From assembly GCA_020847175.1 (NCBI GenBank), contig JADLCM010000061.1, positions 1 to 44,492 on the forward strand: DNA of 44,492 nucleotides, given 5' to 3'. The position numbers and the translations under genes were made by a program. The DNA is from Phycisphaerales bacterium. GTDB taxonomy: Bacteria; Planctomycetota; Phycisphaerae; Phycisphaerales; UBA1924. Of this stretch, positions 15,933 through 27,376 are shown piece after piece (the first letter of the stretch is position 1; each line of letters begins with the position of its first letter). The notes beneath the pieces are model-generated. The model worked only from the letters and a program-made list of their open reading frames with translations, was not told where the DNA came from and ran no database searches.

Positions 15933-17486
15933 ATGGAAGCGGTCGGTCATATCACCAGCGCGGGCAGAGCGAGCGAGCCCGCCGCCCTGCGCGTGCGCGG
16001 GGCACGCAAGCATTTCGGGCCGGTGCGTGCGCTCGCCGGGGCCGACCTGGCGCTGCGCCCGGGCGAGGTGCACGCCCTGATGGGCGGCAATGGGGCGGGC
16101 AAGAGCACGCTCATCAAGGCACTCAGCGGCGTGCACCCGCTGGACGCGGGCGAGATCGAACTGGGAGGGCGGGCGATCCGGCCCCGCTCGGCGCACGACG
16201 CCGAACGCCTGGGCATCAGCACCGTGCACCAGGAAGTCATGCTCATCCCCGGCTTCACCCTCGCCGAGAACATCGCCTTCGGGCGCGAAGGGCCGTGGCG
16301 ACCGGGCCGGTCGCGTGAGCGGGAGGCCCGGGCGCGCAGCGCGCTCGCGCGCCTGGGCATCGACGTGGACCCGCGCCGCGAACTCGGCGCGTGCTCCGTC
16401 GCGGTGCGCCAGCTCGTCGCGGTCGCGCGAGCCCTCGATGTGCGGGCCTGCGTGCTCATTCTTGATGAGCCGACGTCGAGCCTCGACCGCGACGAGACGG
16501 CGCGGCTGCTCGACGTGCTCCGGCGCCTGCGGGCGCAGGGCCTGGCGATCATGCTCGTCACGCACGTGCTGGAGCAGGTCGAAGCCATCGCCGACCGGGC
16601 CACCGTGCTTCGCGACGGCGCCACGGTGGGCGAGGTTGTCGGCGCAGACCTCACCCGCGCGGCCCTTGTCGAGATGATGACCGGCGGACGGATCACGCCC
16701 GCGGACGCATTGTCCGGCCCGGGGCCGGGCGCCCCGCGCGGCGCACCGCCCGCACGAGCCGGGCCTGCGCTGCTCGAGACCCGTTCGATCGCGGGCGCTC
16801 GGTTGCCCCGCGAAGTCTCGCTGCGTGTACGCCCCGGGGAATCGGTCGGGCTCGCGGGGCTGCTCGGCTCCGGACGTTCCGAGACCGTTCGATTGATCTT
16901 CGGTGCCGAGCGGATGCGTGCCGGGGCGCTCCTGGTGGACGGCGTGGCGCGCCGCCGGTGGTCGCCGAGGCGTGCCGGCCGCGCCGGCTTCGCGCTCGCC
17001 CCGGAAGACCGGCGGACCGAGGGCATCCTGCCCGGGCTGAGCGTGCGCGACAACCTGCTCATCGCGCTGCAGGCCCGCCGGGGCTTTCGGCTTCTCCGGC
17101 GGAGCGCGGCCCGGGAAGCGCTGGCGCTCACCGGCGAACTCGGCGTGCGCATGGCCGGCCCGGGCGCGCCCATTGACAGCCTCTCGGGGGGAAACCAGCA
17201 GAAGGTTCTGCTCGCCCGCTGGCTCGCCACGCGCCCGCGCGCGTTCTTGCTTGATGAGCCCACCCGCGGCATCGATGTCGCGGGGCGCGAAGATGTGCTG
17301 GGGCTCATGGCGCGGATGCGCCGCGCCGGCATGGCGCTCGTCGTCATCGCGGGCGAGATTCCCGAACTGCTGCGCTCGTGCACCCGGGCGGTGGTGCTGC
17401 GCGACGGCCGGAGCGTGGGCGAAGCCGAAGGCACGGACTTGACGGAGGGCGCGGTCCTCGCCGCGATCGCTCGCCATGACCGCTGA
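15933..17486 (+). CDS. Sugar ABC importer ATPase, double domain (RbsA/YtfR type)
   Basis: This 517-residue protein powers a carbohydrate ABC importer of the ribose/galactofuranose class. Two ATPase halves are visible. The first has Walker A GGNGAGKST (residues 51-59), the degenerate SVAVRQ signature usual in this class, and Walker B VLILDEPTSS. The second half has a weakened Walker A (GLLGSGRSE), a full LSGGNQQK signature and Walker B FLLDEPTRGID. Such proteins pair with two membrane subunits, and two distinct permease genes follow; the first overlaps this gene by 11 bases. A periplasmic binding protein gene normally accompanies the set but is not here. The ATPase plus two different permeases matches ytfR-ytfT-yjfF of E. 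coli, a galactofuranose importer, better than rbsAC; substrate by inference only. Confidence 0.92.
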   Translation: MEAVGHITSAGRASEPAALRVRGARKHFGPVRALAGADLALRPGEVHALMGGNGAGKSTLIKALSGVHPLDAGEIELGGRAIRPRSAHDAERLGISTVHQEVMLIPGFTLAENIAFGREGPWRPGRSREREARARSALARLGIDVDPRRELGACSVAVRQLVAVARALDVRACVLILDEPTSSLDRDETARLLDVLRRLRAQGLAIMLVTHVLEQVEAIADRATVLRDGATVGEVVGADLTRAALVEMMTGGRITPADALSGPGPGAPRGAPPARAGPALLETRSIAGARLPREVSLRVRPGESVGLAGLLGSGRSETVRLIFGAERMRAGALLVDGVARRRWSPRRAGRAGFALAPEDRRTEGILPGLSVRDNLLIALQARRGFRLLRRSAAREALALTGELGVRMAGPGAPIDSLSGGNQQKVLLARWLATRPRAFLLDEPTRGIDVAGREDVLGLMARMRRAGMALVVIAGEIPELLRSCTRAVVLRDGRSVGEAEGTDLTEGAVLAAIARHDR

Positions 17487-18459
17487 GAACGGACAAACGC
17501 TGCGCTGGGCCCTGGCCGCGTGGGGGCTGCTCCTGCTCTTCAACGCCATCGCGAGCCCGGGATTCTTCATGCTGGGCGCGCGCGACGGGCGCCTGAACGG
17601 CGTGTTCATCGACATTCTCAATCACGGCTCGCGCATCGGCATCGTTGCGCTGGGCATGACGCTCGTGATCGCCACCGGGGGCGTCGATCTCGCGGTCGGA
17701 TCGACCGCCGCCATCAGCGGGGCGGTGATCGCCGTGCTCTCGTCCCACTCCGGCTGGCCCTGGTGGTCGGCACTCGGGGCCGGGTTGCTCGCCGGCGCGG
17801 CGTGCGGCGCCGTGAGCGCGGGGCTGGTCGCCCTGGCGGGGCTCCAACCGATCGTCGCCACGCTGGTGGTCATGGTCGCGGGGCGGGGGGTCGCGCAGAT
17901 CATCTCCGGCGGCGGGGGCGTGCCCGTGACCGATCCGGCGCTCGTCGCCCTCGGCAACGGCGTCTGGCTCGGGCTCCCGGGCGCGGCGTGGCTCCTCGGT
18001 CTCACCGCGGGGGCCTTCGCCCTGGCCTCGCGACGCACCGCGCTCGGGCTCTTCGCCGGCGCAGTGGGGGCAAGCCCGGGCGCCGCGCGGCTCGCCGGGG
18101 TTCCGGGGCGGACAGTGCTCGTCATGGTCTACGGGCTGTGCGGCCTCTCCGCGGCGCTCGCCGGGGCCGTCGAGATGTCCTACATCCGCGCGGGTGATCC
18201 ATCGACCGCGGGCCTCGGGCTTGAGCTCGACGCGATCCTCGCGGCGGTCATCGGGGGCACGTCGCTGCGGGGCGGGGGCTTCTCGCTGCTCGGCGCGATC
18301 GCCGGGGCGATGTTCCTGCAGACGCTCAGCGCCACGCTCTCGGCGCAGAACGTGAGCAGCGACGTGGCCCCGGCGCCCAAGGCGCTGGTGGTGCTCGCGG
18401 TGTGCGCCATCCAGTCGCCCCGTCTGCGCGCCCGCCTGCGCCAAAGGGGCCGGCCATGA
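17476..18459 (+). CDS. Sugar ABC importer permease, first subunit (RbsC/YtfT type)
   Basis: The 327-residue membrane protein has 8-10 hydrophobic helices and belongs to the BPD_transp_2 family. Landmarks are GIVALGMTLVIATGGVDLAVGS (about residues 55-76), characteristic of sugar permeases of this class, and the late AVIGGTSLRGGG loop (about 257-268) that contacts the ATPase. The start ATG lies inside the end of the ATPase gene (11-base overlap), indicating translational coupling. It should form a heterodimeric channel with the next gene product in the inner membrane. Confidence 0.92.
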   Translation: MTAENGQTLRWALAAWGLLLLFNAIASPGFFMLGARDGRLNGVFIDILNHGSRIGIVALGMTLVIATGGVDLAVGSTAAISGAVIAVLSSHSGWPWWSALGAGLLAGAACGAVSAGLVALAGLQPIVATLVVMVAGRGVAQIISGGGGVPVTDPALVALGNGVWLGLPGAAWLLGLTAGAFALASRRTALGLFAGAVGASPGAARLAGVPGRTVLVMVYGLCGLSAALAGAVEMSYIRAGDPSTAGLGLELDAILAAVIGGTSLRGGGFSLLGAIAGAMFLQTLSATLSAQNVSSDVAPAPKALVVLAVCAIQSPRLRARLRQRGRP

Positions 18460-19466
18460 CCCTGCGCCGCGGCACATTGCCCTGCCTCGCCGCGTGCGCG
18501 GTGATGATCCTGGCCTGGACCATCGGCGCGCTTGTCTTTCGCGGGTTCGGTTCGTGGATCGCGGTGCGCAACCTGCTCGCCGACCAGGCCGTGCTCGGCG
18601 TCGCGGCGACCGGCGCAACCTTCGTCATCATCGGCGGCGGCATCGATCTCTCGGTCGGCGCGGTCATGGCCCTCGCGGCGGTGCTCGCGGCGGCTCTTGT
18701 TGAGCAGGCCGGCTGGCATCCGGGGCTGGCGATGCCCGCCGCCGTCCTCGCCGGTGCGCTCTTCGGGCGGGCGCAGGGCGAGATCATCCGACGGCTCGAC
18801 GTGCCGGCCTTTCTCGTCACGCTCGCGGGCATGTTCCTCGCCCGGGGGCTGGCGTTCGCCATCTCTCCGCGCTCGATCAGCACCGATCATCCCTTCTGGA
18901 CGCGCGTGGTGCACGAGAGCCTGACATTCAGGCTTCCGCTGGGCCCCCGGGGCGTGACGGTGCCGCCCACGGTGGGGCTCATGGTGCTGGTCATTGCCGG
19001 CGCATGGTGGACGCTCACCCGAACCCGGTTCGGCAGGTGTGTGTACGCGATGGGCGACGATCCGCACGCGGCCCGGCTGCTGGGCGCGCCCGTGGCGCGC
19101 GACACCGCGCGGGTCTACATGCTCGCGGGCGCCCTGAGCGCCCTGGCGGGGGTGATGACCCTGGCGAGCCAGCAGTCAGGAGACCCGGCGGCCCACCGCG
19201 GCTTCGAGCTGGACGTGATCGCCGCGGTTGTGGTGGGGGGCACGCTGCTGCGGGGCGGGTACGGCTCGGTGTTCGGCACGTTCTGCGGTGTGATGATCCT
19301 GGGCATCATCCAGATGTACATTTCGTTTCACGGAACGCTCAGTTCGTGGTGGTCGCGGCTCGCGACGGGCGGGCTGATGCTCGTATTCCTGGTGGTGCAG
19401 CGCGGACTTGAAGGCCTCGGCACGGCGCGGAAACTCCGCCCGGGCGAGCCGAACAAGGGAGCATGA
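18456..19466 (+). CDS. Sugar ABC importer permease, second subunit (YjfF type)
   Basis: The product is a 336-residue inner-membrane protein of the same family as the preceding permease but clearly distinct in sequence. It has the matching VAATGATFVIIGGGIDLSVGA segment (about 49-69), a MGDDPHAARLLG loop (about 199-210) like that of other members, and the VVVGGTLLRGGYG ATPase-contact loop. The start ATG overlaps the previous stop in an ATGA tetranucleotide (18456-18459), with AAAGGGG just upstream as ribosome-binding site. Two different permeases in tandem distinguish this transporter from ribose-type systems with one permease gene. Confidence 0.92.
   Translation: MTLRRGTLPCLAACAVMILAWTIGALVFRGFGSWIAVRNLLADQAVLGVAATGATFVIIGGGIDLSVGAVMALAAVLAAALVEQAGWHPGLAMPAAVLAGALFGRAQGEIIRRLDVPAFLVTLAGMFLARGLAFAISPRSISTDHPFWTRVVHESLTFRLPLGPRGVTVPPTVGLMVLVIAGAWWTLTRTRFGRCVYAMGDDPHAARLLGAPVARDTARVYMLAGALSALAGVMTLASQQSGDPAAHRGFELDVIAAVVVGGTLLRGGYGSVFGTFCGVMILGIIQMYISFHGTLSSWWSRLATGGLMLVFLVVQRGLEGLGTARKLRPGEPNKGA
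19455..19461 (+). promoter_or_regulatory. Shine-Dalgarno that sets the start of the esterase-like gene
   Basis: AAGGGAG lies seven bases before ATG 19469 but only one base before the overlapping ATG at 19463. It therefore favours 19469 as the true start, two bases after the permease stop codon. Confidence 0.6.
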
Positions 19467-19468
19467 CC

Positions 19469-21211
19469 ATGCGCACGACATGGCTGACGGTCGGCATGTT
19501 CGCCGCGGCGTTCGGCGGCGCGCACGCGCAGCCCGGAATCACCGAAGCAGAGCGCGGCTGGCTCGCGGCCCACGCGCACCCGCTGCTTCGCACCGACGCG
19601 GGAACCCCCGCCGATGACCTCGCGCCGCTGGGCGAGATCGTGGGTGAGGCCAGGGTGGTCGCCCTGGGTGAAGGGACACACGGCACGCACGAGTTTTTCA
19701 CCCTCAAGCACCGGATCTTTGAGTACCTCGTCGATCAGAAGGGCTTCACGCTCTTCGCCATCGAAGCGAATCAACCCGAGGCGGAGCTGCTCAATGCCTA
19801 CATCCAGGGCGGCCCCGGCGACGGCGCGGCGCTCGTGGCGGGCATGGGCTTCTGGACCTGGAACACCCGGGAAGTGCTCGACCTCGTCGAGTGGATGCGC
19901 ACGCACAACACGCGCGTCAGGGCCGAAGGCACCGGGCGCGCGCTCACGTTCGCGGGCGTGGACATGCAGACCCCCGACCTCGCCATGGCCGAAGTGAAGC
20001 GGTTCCTGCGCGAGACCGGGGGCGATGAGGCGGCGGCCCTCACGTCGCAGGTTGCGATCTACGACCAACCTCGCCCGGGCGCATCCGGCGCGACCGAAGC
20101 GGGCAGCGTGTCGCGCGTCCCCGGGTCTCTCCTGGCCGGGCGACGGGTGCAGGTCAGCGCGTCGATCCGCACCGAAGGCCGGGCCGAGGCACGCCTCTGG
20201 CTGCGGGCTCTCGATGCGTCGGGGCGGTCCCTGGTCTTCGAGACCATGACCGGGCGCGGCGTGCGGAGCACGGCTGAGTTCACGCGCCACGCCGTGACCG
20301 CCGACATCCCCGTGAACGCCGCGCTGGTGATGTTCGGGGGCCAGATGGGCGGCGGAGGCAGCGCGTGGTTTGACTCCATTGAAGTGCAGGCCGATGACCA
20401 GCCCCAGGAGTGGCCCGATCTCGATCTCACCTTCGACGGCGATGCGCTCGCCGGAGTCTGGCCCGCGCTGCCGGAATCCGACCTTGCGCTCGACCGGGAG
20501 GTATTCCACGACGGGCGGGGCAGTCTGCGAATCCGCGTCGCGGCTGGTCCGCAGGGCCCCTCCCGCGATGAATGGACCCGCGCGACGCGCGACATCGTGA
20601 GCGGCATGGAGCGGGCCCGCGACGTGTTCGCTTCGCGGGCGGGCGAGGCACGCACCGAATGGGCCATCCAGTGCGCCCGATTGGTCCACCAGTGGGCTCG
20701 CCTCACGCCCCGCAGCACCGCGCACCGCGATCTGTGCATGGCGGAGAACACGCTCTGGGTGCTGGCTCGGCACCCGGGCGAGAAGATGGTGGTGTGGGCG
20801 CACAACTTTCACGTGAGCGCCATTCCGGGCAAGCAAGGCGGATCGCTCGAACGGGCCCTCGGTGAAGACTACATCGCGGTGGGCTTCTCAACGTCTGAAG
20901 GCGCGTACACCGCCATCGGCGAGGGATCAACCCTGCGAAGCGACAACACGCTGCAGACGCCGCCCGAAGGAAGTTTCGAGGCCGTCATTGACGCCCTGGG
21001 CCACGACGGGGCGGTGGTTGATCTGCGCCCGGCCGCGTCGGGCGACCCGAGCGCCGCGTGGCTGGCGCAGCCGAGGATGTTCGGGGGGGCGGTGGGGGCC
21101 ATCGCCATGCCTCAGCGCTTCATGCCCCTGGCCCTCAGCCCTACGTTTGATGTCCTGATCCATGTGCGGCACACCACGCCGTCACGCCTGCTCACCCCGG
21201 TGCCGGAGTAG
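19469..21211 (+). CDS. Erythromycin-esterase-family protein with an inserted beta domain
   Basis: The product is 580 residues, beginning with a signal peptide (MRTTWLTVGM to about AHA, residue 20), so it is exported. The Ere-type core shows VALGEGTHGTHEF with E68 and H71, the equivalent of the catalytic histidine of EreB, then AIEANQPE (E99), GFWTWNTREVLDLVEWMR, and late MAENTLWVL and VVWAHNFHV. Between the two halves of the core (about residues 190-340) is a beta-rich segment with VSASIRTEGRAEARLWLRAL and a WFDSIEVQ end, like a carbohydrate-binding jelly roll. It closes the sugar locus two bases after the last permease. Family members hydrolyse macrolides, but most genomic homologues have no proven substrate, and the context points to a sugar ester or lactone. 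Its 3' end overlaps copA on the other strand by 20 bases. Confidence 0.85.
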   Translation: MRTTWLTVGMFAAAFGGAHAQPGITEAERGWLAAHAHPLLRTDAGTPADDLAPLGEIVGEARVVALGEGTHGTHEFFTLKHRIFEYLVDQKGFTLFAIEANQPEAELLNAYIQGGPGDGAALVAGMGFWTWNTREVLDLVEWMRTHNTRVRAEGTGRALTFAGVDMQTPDLAMAEVKRFLRETGGDEAAALTSQVAIYDQPRPGASGATEAGSVSRVPGSLLAGRRVQVSASIRTEGRAEARLWLRALDASGRSLVFETMTGRGVRSTAEFTRHAVTADIPVNAALVMFGGQMGGGGSAWFDSIEVQADDQPQEWPDLDLTFDGDALAGVWPALPESDLALDREVFHDGRGSLRIRVAAGPQGPSRDEWTRATRDIVSGMERARDVFASRAGEARTEWAIQCARLVHQWARLTPRSTAHRDLCMAENTLWVLARHPGEKMVVWAHNFHVSAIPGKQGGSLERALGEDYIAVGFSTSEGAYTAIGEGSTLRSDNTLQTPPEGSFEAVIDALGHDGAVVDLRPAASGDPSAAWLAQPRMFGGAVGAIAMPQRFMPLALSPTFDVLIHVRHTTPSRLLTPVPE

Positions 21212-23492
21212 ATCGCTTCATTGCGGCCCCTGCCGCCAGGCTGCTGATCACCACCGAAAGGCTGCTGAGCGCCATCGCCCCGCCCGCGATCATCGGGGAG
21301 AGCAGGATGCCCCAGGCGGGGTAGAGTGCGCCGGCGGCGACGGGTATGGCCACGATGTTGTATCCGAAGGCCCACGCCAGGTTGCGCCGGATCGCGCGCA
21401 TGGCGCGCCGGGAGAGCTCGATCGATTCCGGCAGCGCCCGAAGGTCATCGCGCAGCAGCGTCATGTCACCGGCCTCGACCGCGACATCGGCCCCTGCCCC
21501 CATCGCGAAGCCGACATCGGCGCGGGCGAGCGCCGGGGCATCGTTGATGCCGTCACCCGCCATGCCCACACGCTCGCCGGAGGCCTGCAGCGCGGCGAGG
21601 CGTGCCAGCTTGCCCTCGGGGTTGCACGGCGCTTCCACCCGGTCCGGCGCGATGCCCGCCGCCCCCGCCGCCCCTCGCGCTGCGGGCCCGCTGTCTCCGG
21701 AAAGCACGCGCACGGTGAGCCCGAGCGCTTCAAGGCGAGCGACGGCCTCGCGGGCCTCCGGCCGGGGCTCATCCGCGAGCGCGAGCACGCCGAGCACTCT
21801 CTCGGCGCGGGCCACGCCGACAAGCGTGCGCCCCTGGTCGGCCCAGGCTCGCGCGCTCGCCTCCAGCACCGCGGGCAGGTGAACCCCGCGCGACGCGAGG
21901 AACGCGAGGCTCCCCGCCCGGAGCGCCCCCTCGGGCGAGTCTGCCTCAAGCCCCGCGCCGGGAGCCGCCCGCACCGCGAGCGCCGGCACCGGGTCGCTCG
22001 CGCCATTCACGCGCGACCCGGCCCACGAGAGCACTCCCCGGGCGATCGGGTGTTCGCTCCCGCGTTCGAGCGCCAGGGCGATGCGTGCGAGGTCGGTCTC
22101 CGGAACACCTGACGCGACCTCCACCACCCGCAATCGCCCGTACGTGATGGTGCCGGTCTTGTCGAGCAGGATCGTGCTCAGGCTGCCGGCATGCTCGAGG
22201 GCGGCCCCACGGCGCAGCACGATGCCGCGCTCGGCCAGCCGCCCGGAGGCGACCATGACGACAATGGGCGTGGCCAGCCCCAGCGCGCACGGGCATGAAA
22301 CCACCAGCACCGAGAGCCCGGTGGTGACCGCCAGGCGCACGCGTTCATCCTCCGGGCCGAAGGCGAGCCACACGCCCGCCACCACGAGCGCCAGCCCGAG
22401 CACGATGGGCACAAACACGGCGCTCAGCCGATCGGCGAACCGGGCCAGGGGGACGCGCGACGACTGCGCCTCGCGCATGAGCGTGACAAGGCGGGAGAGC
22501 GTGGACTCTCCGGGCGGGCGAAGGGCCTGCGCATGCAGCACCCCCGTGGTGTTCAGCGTGCCCGCGCGCACATCGTCCCCCGGCCCCTTCTCCACGGGCA
22601 CGCTCTCGCCCGTGAGCATCGATTCGTCGGCCGCGGATGCGCCGAAGGTCACCCGCCCGTCCGCGGCGAATCGCTCACCGGGGCGGACCACCAGCATGTC
22701 CCCCGCGCGAATCTCTGCCGCGGGGCGCTCGACCTCACGACCATCGACCAGCAGGCGGGCCGTGCGCGGGCTCAGGCTGATCAATCGCGCCACGGCGCTC
22801 GATGCGCCGCGCGTGGCCCGGGATTCCAGTCGCTTTCCGAGCAGCACGAGCGCCACCACCACCGCCCCGGATTCAAAATGGATTGGGAGTGTGTCGTGCG
22901 CGTGCGCGGGTGCCCGGAGCAGCGCCACCGCAGAGAGCACCCACGCCGAGACGGCGCCCAGCGCGACGAGCGTGTCCATCGACGCGCGCCGGCGCCTCGC
23001 CCCGGCAACCGCCCCGCGGATGAATGGCCAGCCGCACCAGAACACCACCGGCGCGCTCAGCGACGCCTGCATCCAGAGCGTCATCCGCTCCGACCCGATG
23101 ACGATCCGCCCGTGGGCCATCGCCACGACGAAGACGGGCAGGGCAAGACCGAGCGCCACGGCGAGCCGAAGGCTCTCAAGGCGCCGCGCGGACGAATCCG
23201 ACCCGGCGCCGGGCTCGCCGGGCCCGTCCTCGGTCGCCCTGATCGCGCGGGCGTCGTAGCCCAGGCCGCGGATCGCCTCGATCAGGGCGGCCTCCCCCGC
23301 CCGCGCGCCGTCCACACGCACCGATGCCTCGGCGCTCGCCAGGTTCACGCTCGCGCCCAGCACGCCCGGCTCGCGGAGCAAGCGCCGCTCGACCGCCGCC
23401 GCGCACGCGGCACAGGACATGCCCGTCACCGCGAGCTGCACCACGTCACCCTGGGCACTCGCGGATCGGGGCGCATCGGCGTGGGGAGGCAC
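21192..23492 (-). CDS. copA: Copper-type P1B ATPase
   Basis: This ATP-driven pump in the inner membrane probably exports Cu(I). From the GTG at 23492 the protein has 766 residues, with a single N-terminal metal-binding domain containing GMSCAAC (24-30). Other motifs in order: TGES (294-297), the membrane CPC triad SCPCALGLATP (C400, C402), DKTGT phosphorylation site (444-448), SEHP (479-482), and GDGINDAPALA in the P domain. Late helices carry GYN and MALSS, which with CPC are the Cu(I) signature of the P1B-1 class. The frame stays open to an ATG at 23558, but that extension is Arg/Gly-rich and looks like leader, so I prefer 23492. It diverges from a LysR gene; silver is an alternative ion. 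Confidence 0.9.
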   Translation of the reverse strand: MPPHADAPRSASAQGDVVQLAVTGMSCAACAAAVERRLLREPGVLGASVNLASAEASVRVDGARAGEAALIEAIRGLGYDARAIRATEDGPGEPGAGSDSSARRLESLRLAVALGLALPVFVVAMAHGRIVIGSERMTLWMQASLSAPVVFWCGWPFIRGAVAGARRRRASMDTLVALGAVSAWVLSAVALLRAPAHAHDTLPIHFESGAVVVALVLLGKRLESRATRGASSAVARLISLSPRTARLLVDGREVERPAAEIRAGDMLVVRPGERFAADGRVTFGASAADESMLTGESVPVEKGPGDDVRAGTLNTTGVLHAQALRPPGESTLSRLVTLMREAQSSRVPLARFADRLSAVFVPIVLGLALVVAGVWLAFGPEDERVRLAVTTGLSVLVVSCPCALGLATPIVVMVASGRLAERGIVLRRGAALEHAGSLSTILLDKTGTITYGRLRVVEVASGVPETDLARIALALERGSEHPIARGVLSWAGSRVNGASDPVPALAVRAAPGAGLEADSPEGALRAGSLAFLASRGVHLPAVLEASARAWADQGRTLVGVARAERVLGVLALADEPRPEAREAVARLEALGLTVRVLSGDSGPAARGAAGAAGIAPDRVEAPCNPEGKLARLAALQASGERVGMAGDGINDAPALARADVGFAMGAGADVAVEAGDMTLLRDDLRALPESIELSRRAMRAIRRNLAWAFGYNIVAIPVAAGALYPAWGILLSPMIAGGAMALSSLSVVISSLAAGAAMKRSTPAPG

Positions 23493-23574
23493 AAGGCAAG
23501 CATAGAACCCGGGCGCCTGCCGGCCTTGGCGCGCGCCGTGCGCGCCCGGCCGAAGCAACCCGTACGCTTCTCAC

Positions 23575-24486
23575 GTGGAACTGACCACCCTGCGGTACTT
23601 TCTGGCCATCGCCGACAGCGGGCATCTCACCCGGGCCGCCGAGGCGCTGGGCGTGACCCAGCCCGCGCTCTCCGCGATGGTCAAGAAGCTGGAGGCCGAG
23701 GTCGGCTCGCCCCTTCTCCACCGTACGGGCCGGGGCGTGCAGCTCACCGAGGCCGGGCGGGCGTTCGTGCTGGAGGCCCGGCGCGCGGTGACCCATGCCG
23801 AGGGCGCTGTCCGCGTCGTCCGCGAGATCGCCGGCCTGGAGCGGGGCTCGATCCGCATCGGCGGCGGGGCGACGGCCATCACCTCGATCCTCCCCCCGGT
23901 TGTCCGGCGCATGCGCCGCGAACACCCCGGCGTGCGGTTCTACCTGCGCGAGGCGGGAAGCAGCGCCGTCGCTTCGGCCCTGCTCGCGGACGAACTCGAC
24001 CTGGGCGTGGTCACGCTTCCCATCACCATTCCCGAGGCCGAGCGCATTGTGCGGATCCCCCTGGTCGAAGACGAACTCCGCCTCATCGCGCCCCGCGGCA
24101 TGGGCGATGCGCCGGCGCGGGGCGCCCCTCCGGGCGCGTTCTCGTGGCGGGCCCTGGCCGGGCTCTCCGTGGTCGGCTTCGAGGCGGGGAGCGCCGTGCG
24201 GTCGGTGATCGACCGGGCGGCGTCGGGCGAGGGGGTCGCGCTCGACTACGTGATGGAGCTCCGGTCAATCGAGGGAATCAAGGGCATGGTCGAGGCGGGG
24301 GTAGGCGTCGGGTTCGTCAGCCGCTTCGCGCTGCGCGAAGGCGAGGGGCTCACCTGCCCGCGCGGGCAGCTCACCCGGCGTCTGGCGATCATCCGGCGGC
24401 GCGACCGCGAGCCCGGCCCTGCCGCCGCCGCCTTTGAGCGCATGCTGCTTCGCGAGACAGGCGGACCACCGAAGCGGGAGTCGTGA
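23575..24486 (+). CDS. LysR-family transcriptional regulator
   Basis: The 303-residue protein starts at GTG 23575. The N-terminal winged helix-turn-helix is clear: LRYFLAIADSGHLTRAAEAL, then GVTQPALSAMVKKLE (residues 6-40). The remainder is the two-lobed effector-binding domain, with FYLREAGSSAVASALLADEL typical of the hinge and first lobe. LysR proteins usually control a divergent neighbour, here copA, 82 bases away, but copper pumps are normally controlled by CueR or CsoR. It could equally regulate the downstream aconitase gene, which starts about 100 bases after its stop. Confidence 0.92.
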   Translation: MELTTLRYFLAIADSGHLTRAAEALGVTQPALSAMVKKLEAEVGSPLLHRTGRGVQLTEAGRAFVLEARRAVTHAEGAVRVVREIAGLERGSIRIGGGATAITSILPPVVRRMRREHPGVRFYLREAGSSAVASALLADELDLGVVTLPITIPEAERIVRIPLVEDELRLIAPRGMGDAPARGAPPGAFSWRALAGLSVVGFEAGSAVRSVIDRAASGEGVALDYVMELRSIEGIKGMVEAGVGVGFVSRFALREGEGLTCPRGQLTRRLAIIRRRDREPGPAAAAFERMLLRETGGPPKRES

Positions 24487-24577
24487 TATAAAGCGATTTG
24501 ATGGAATCTCTAAACGCGATTGACTTGATTCATGGCGAACTTCCGGCGATAACGTATGAGTCCGCTTCGATCTCACC

Positions 24578-24583
24578 AAGGAG
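24578..24583 (+). promoter_or_regulatory. acnA: Shine-Dalgarno that sets the aconitase start
   Basis: AAGGAG directly abuts an in-frame ATG at 24584 but is ideally spaced (six bases) from the ATG at 24590, so 24590 is taken as the start. The 97 bases between lysR and this site are noticeably AT-richer than the surroundings (TATAAA at 24487, TTGACT at 24520), as expected for a promoter, though I cannot pair a -35 and -10 with good spacing. Confidence 0.65.
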
Positions 24584-24589
24584 ATGTTC

Positions 24590-27372
<2,783 letters not shown>

Positions 27373-27376
<4 letters not shown>

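Noticed and set aside
15543..17621. Minus-strand open frames of 495 and 692 codons opposite the sugar ABC ATPase
   Set aside because: Both are Arg/Ala/Ser-rich antisense readings; the plus strand carries complete Walker and signature motifs.
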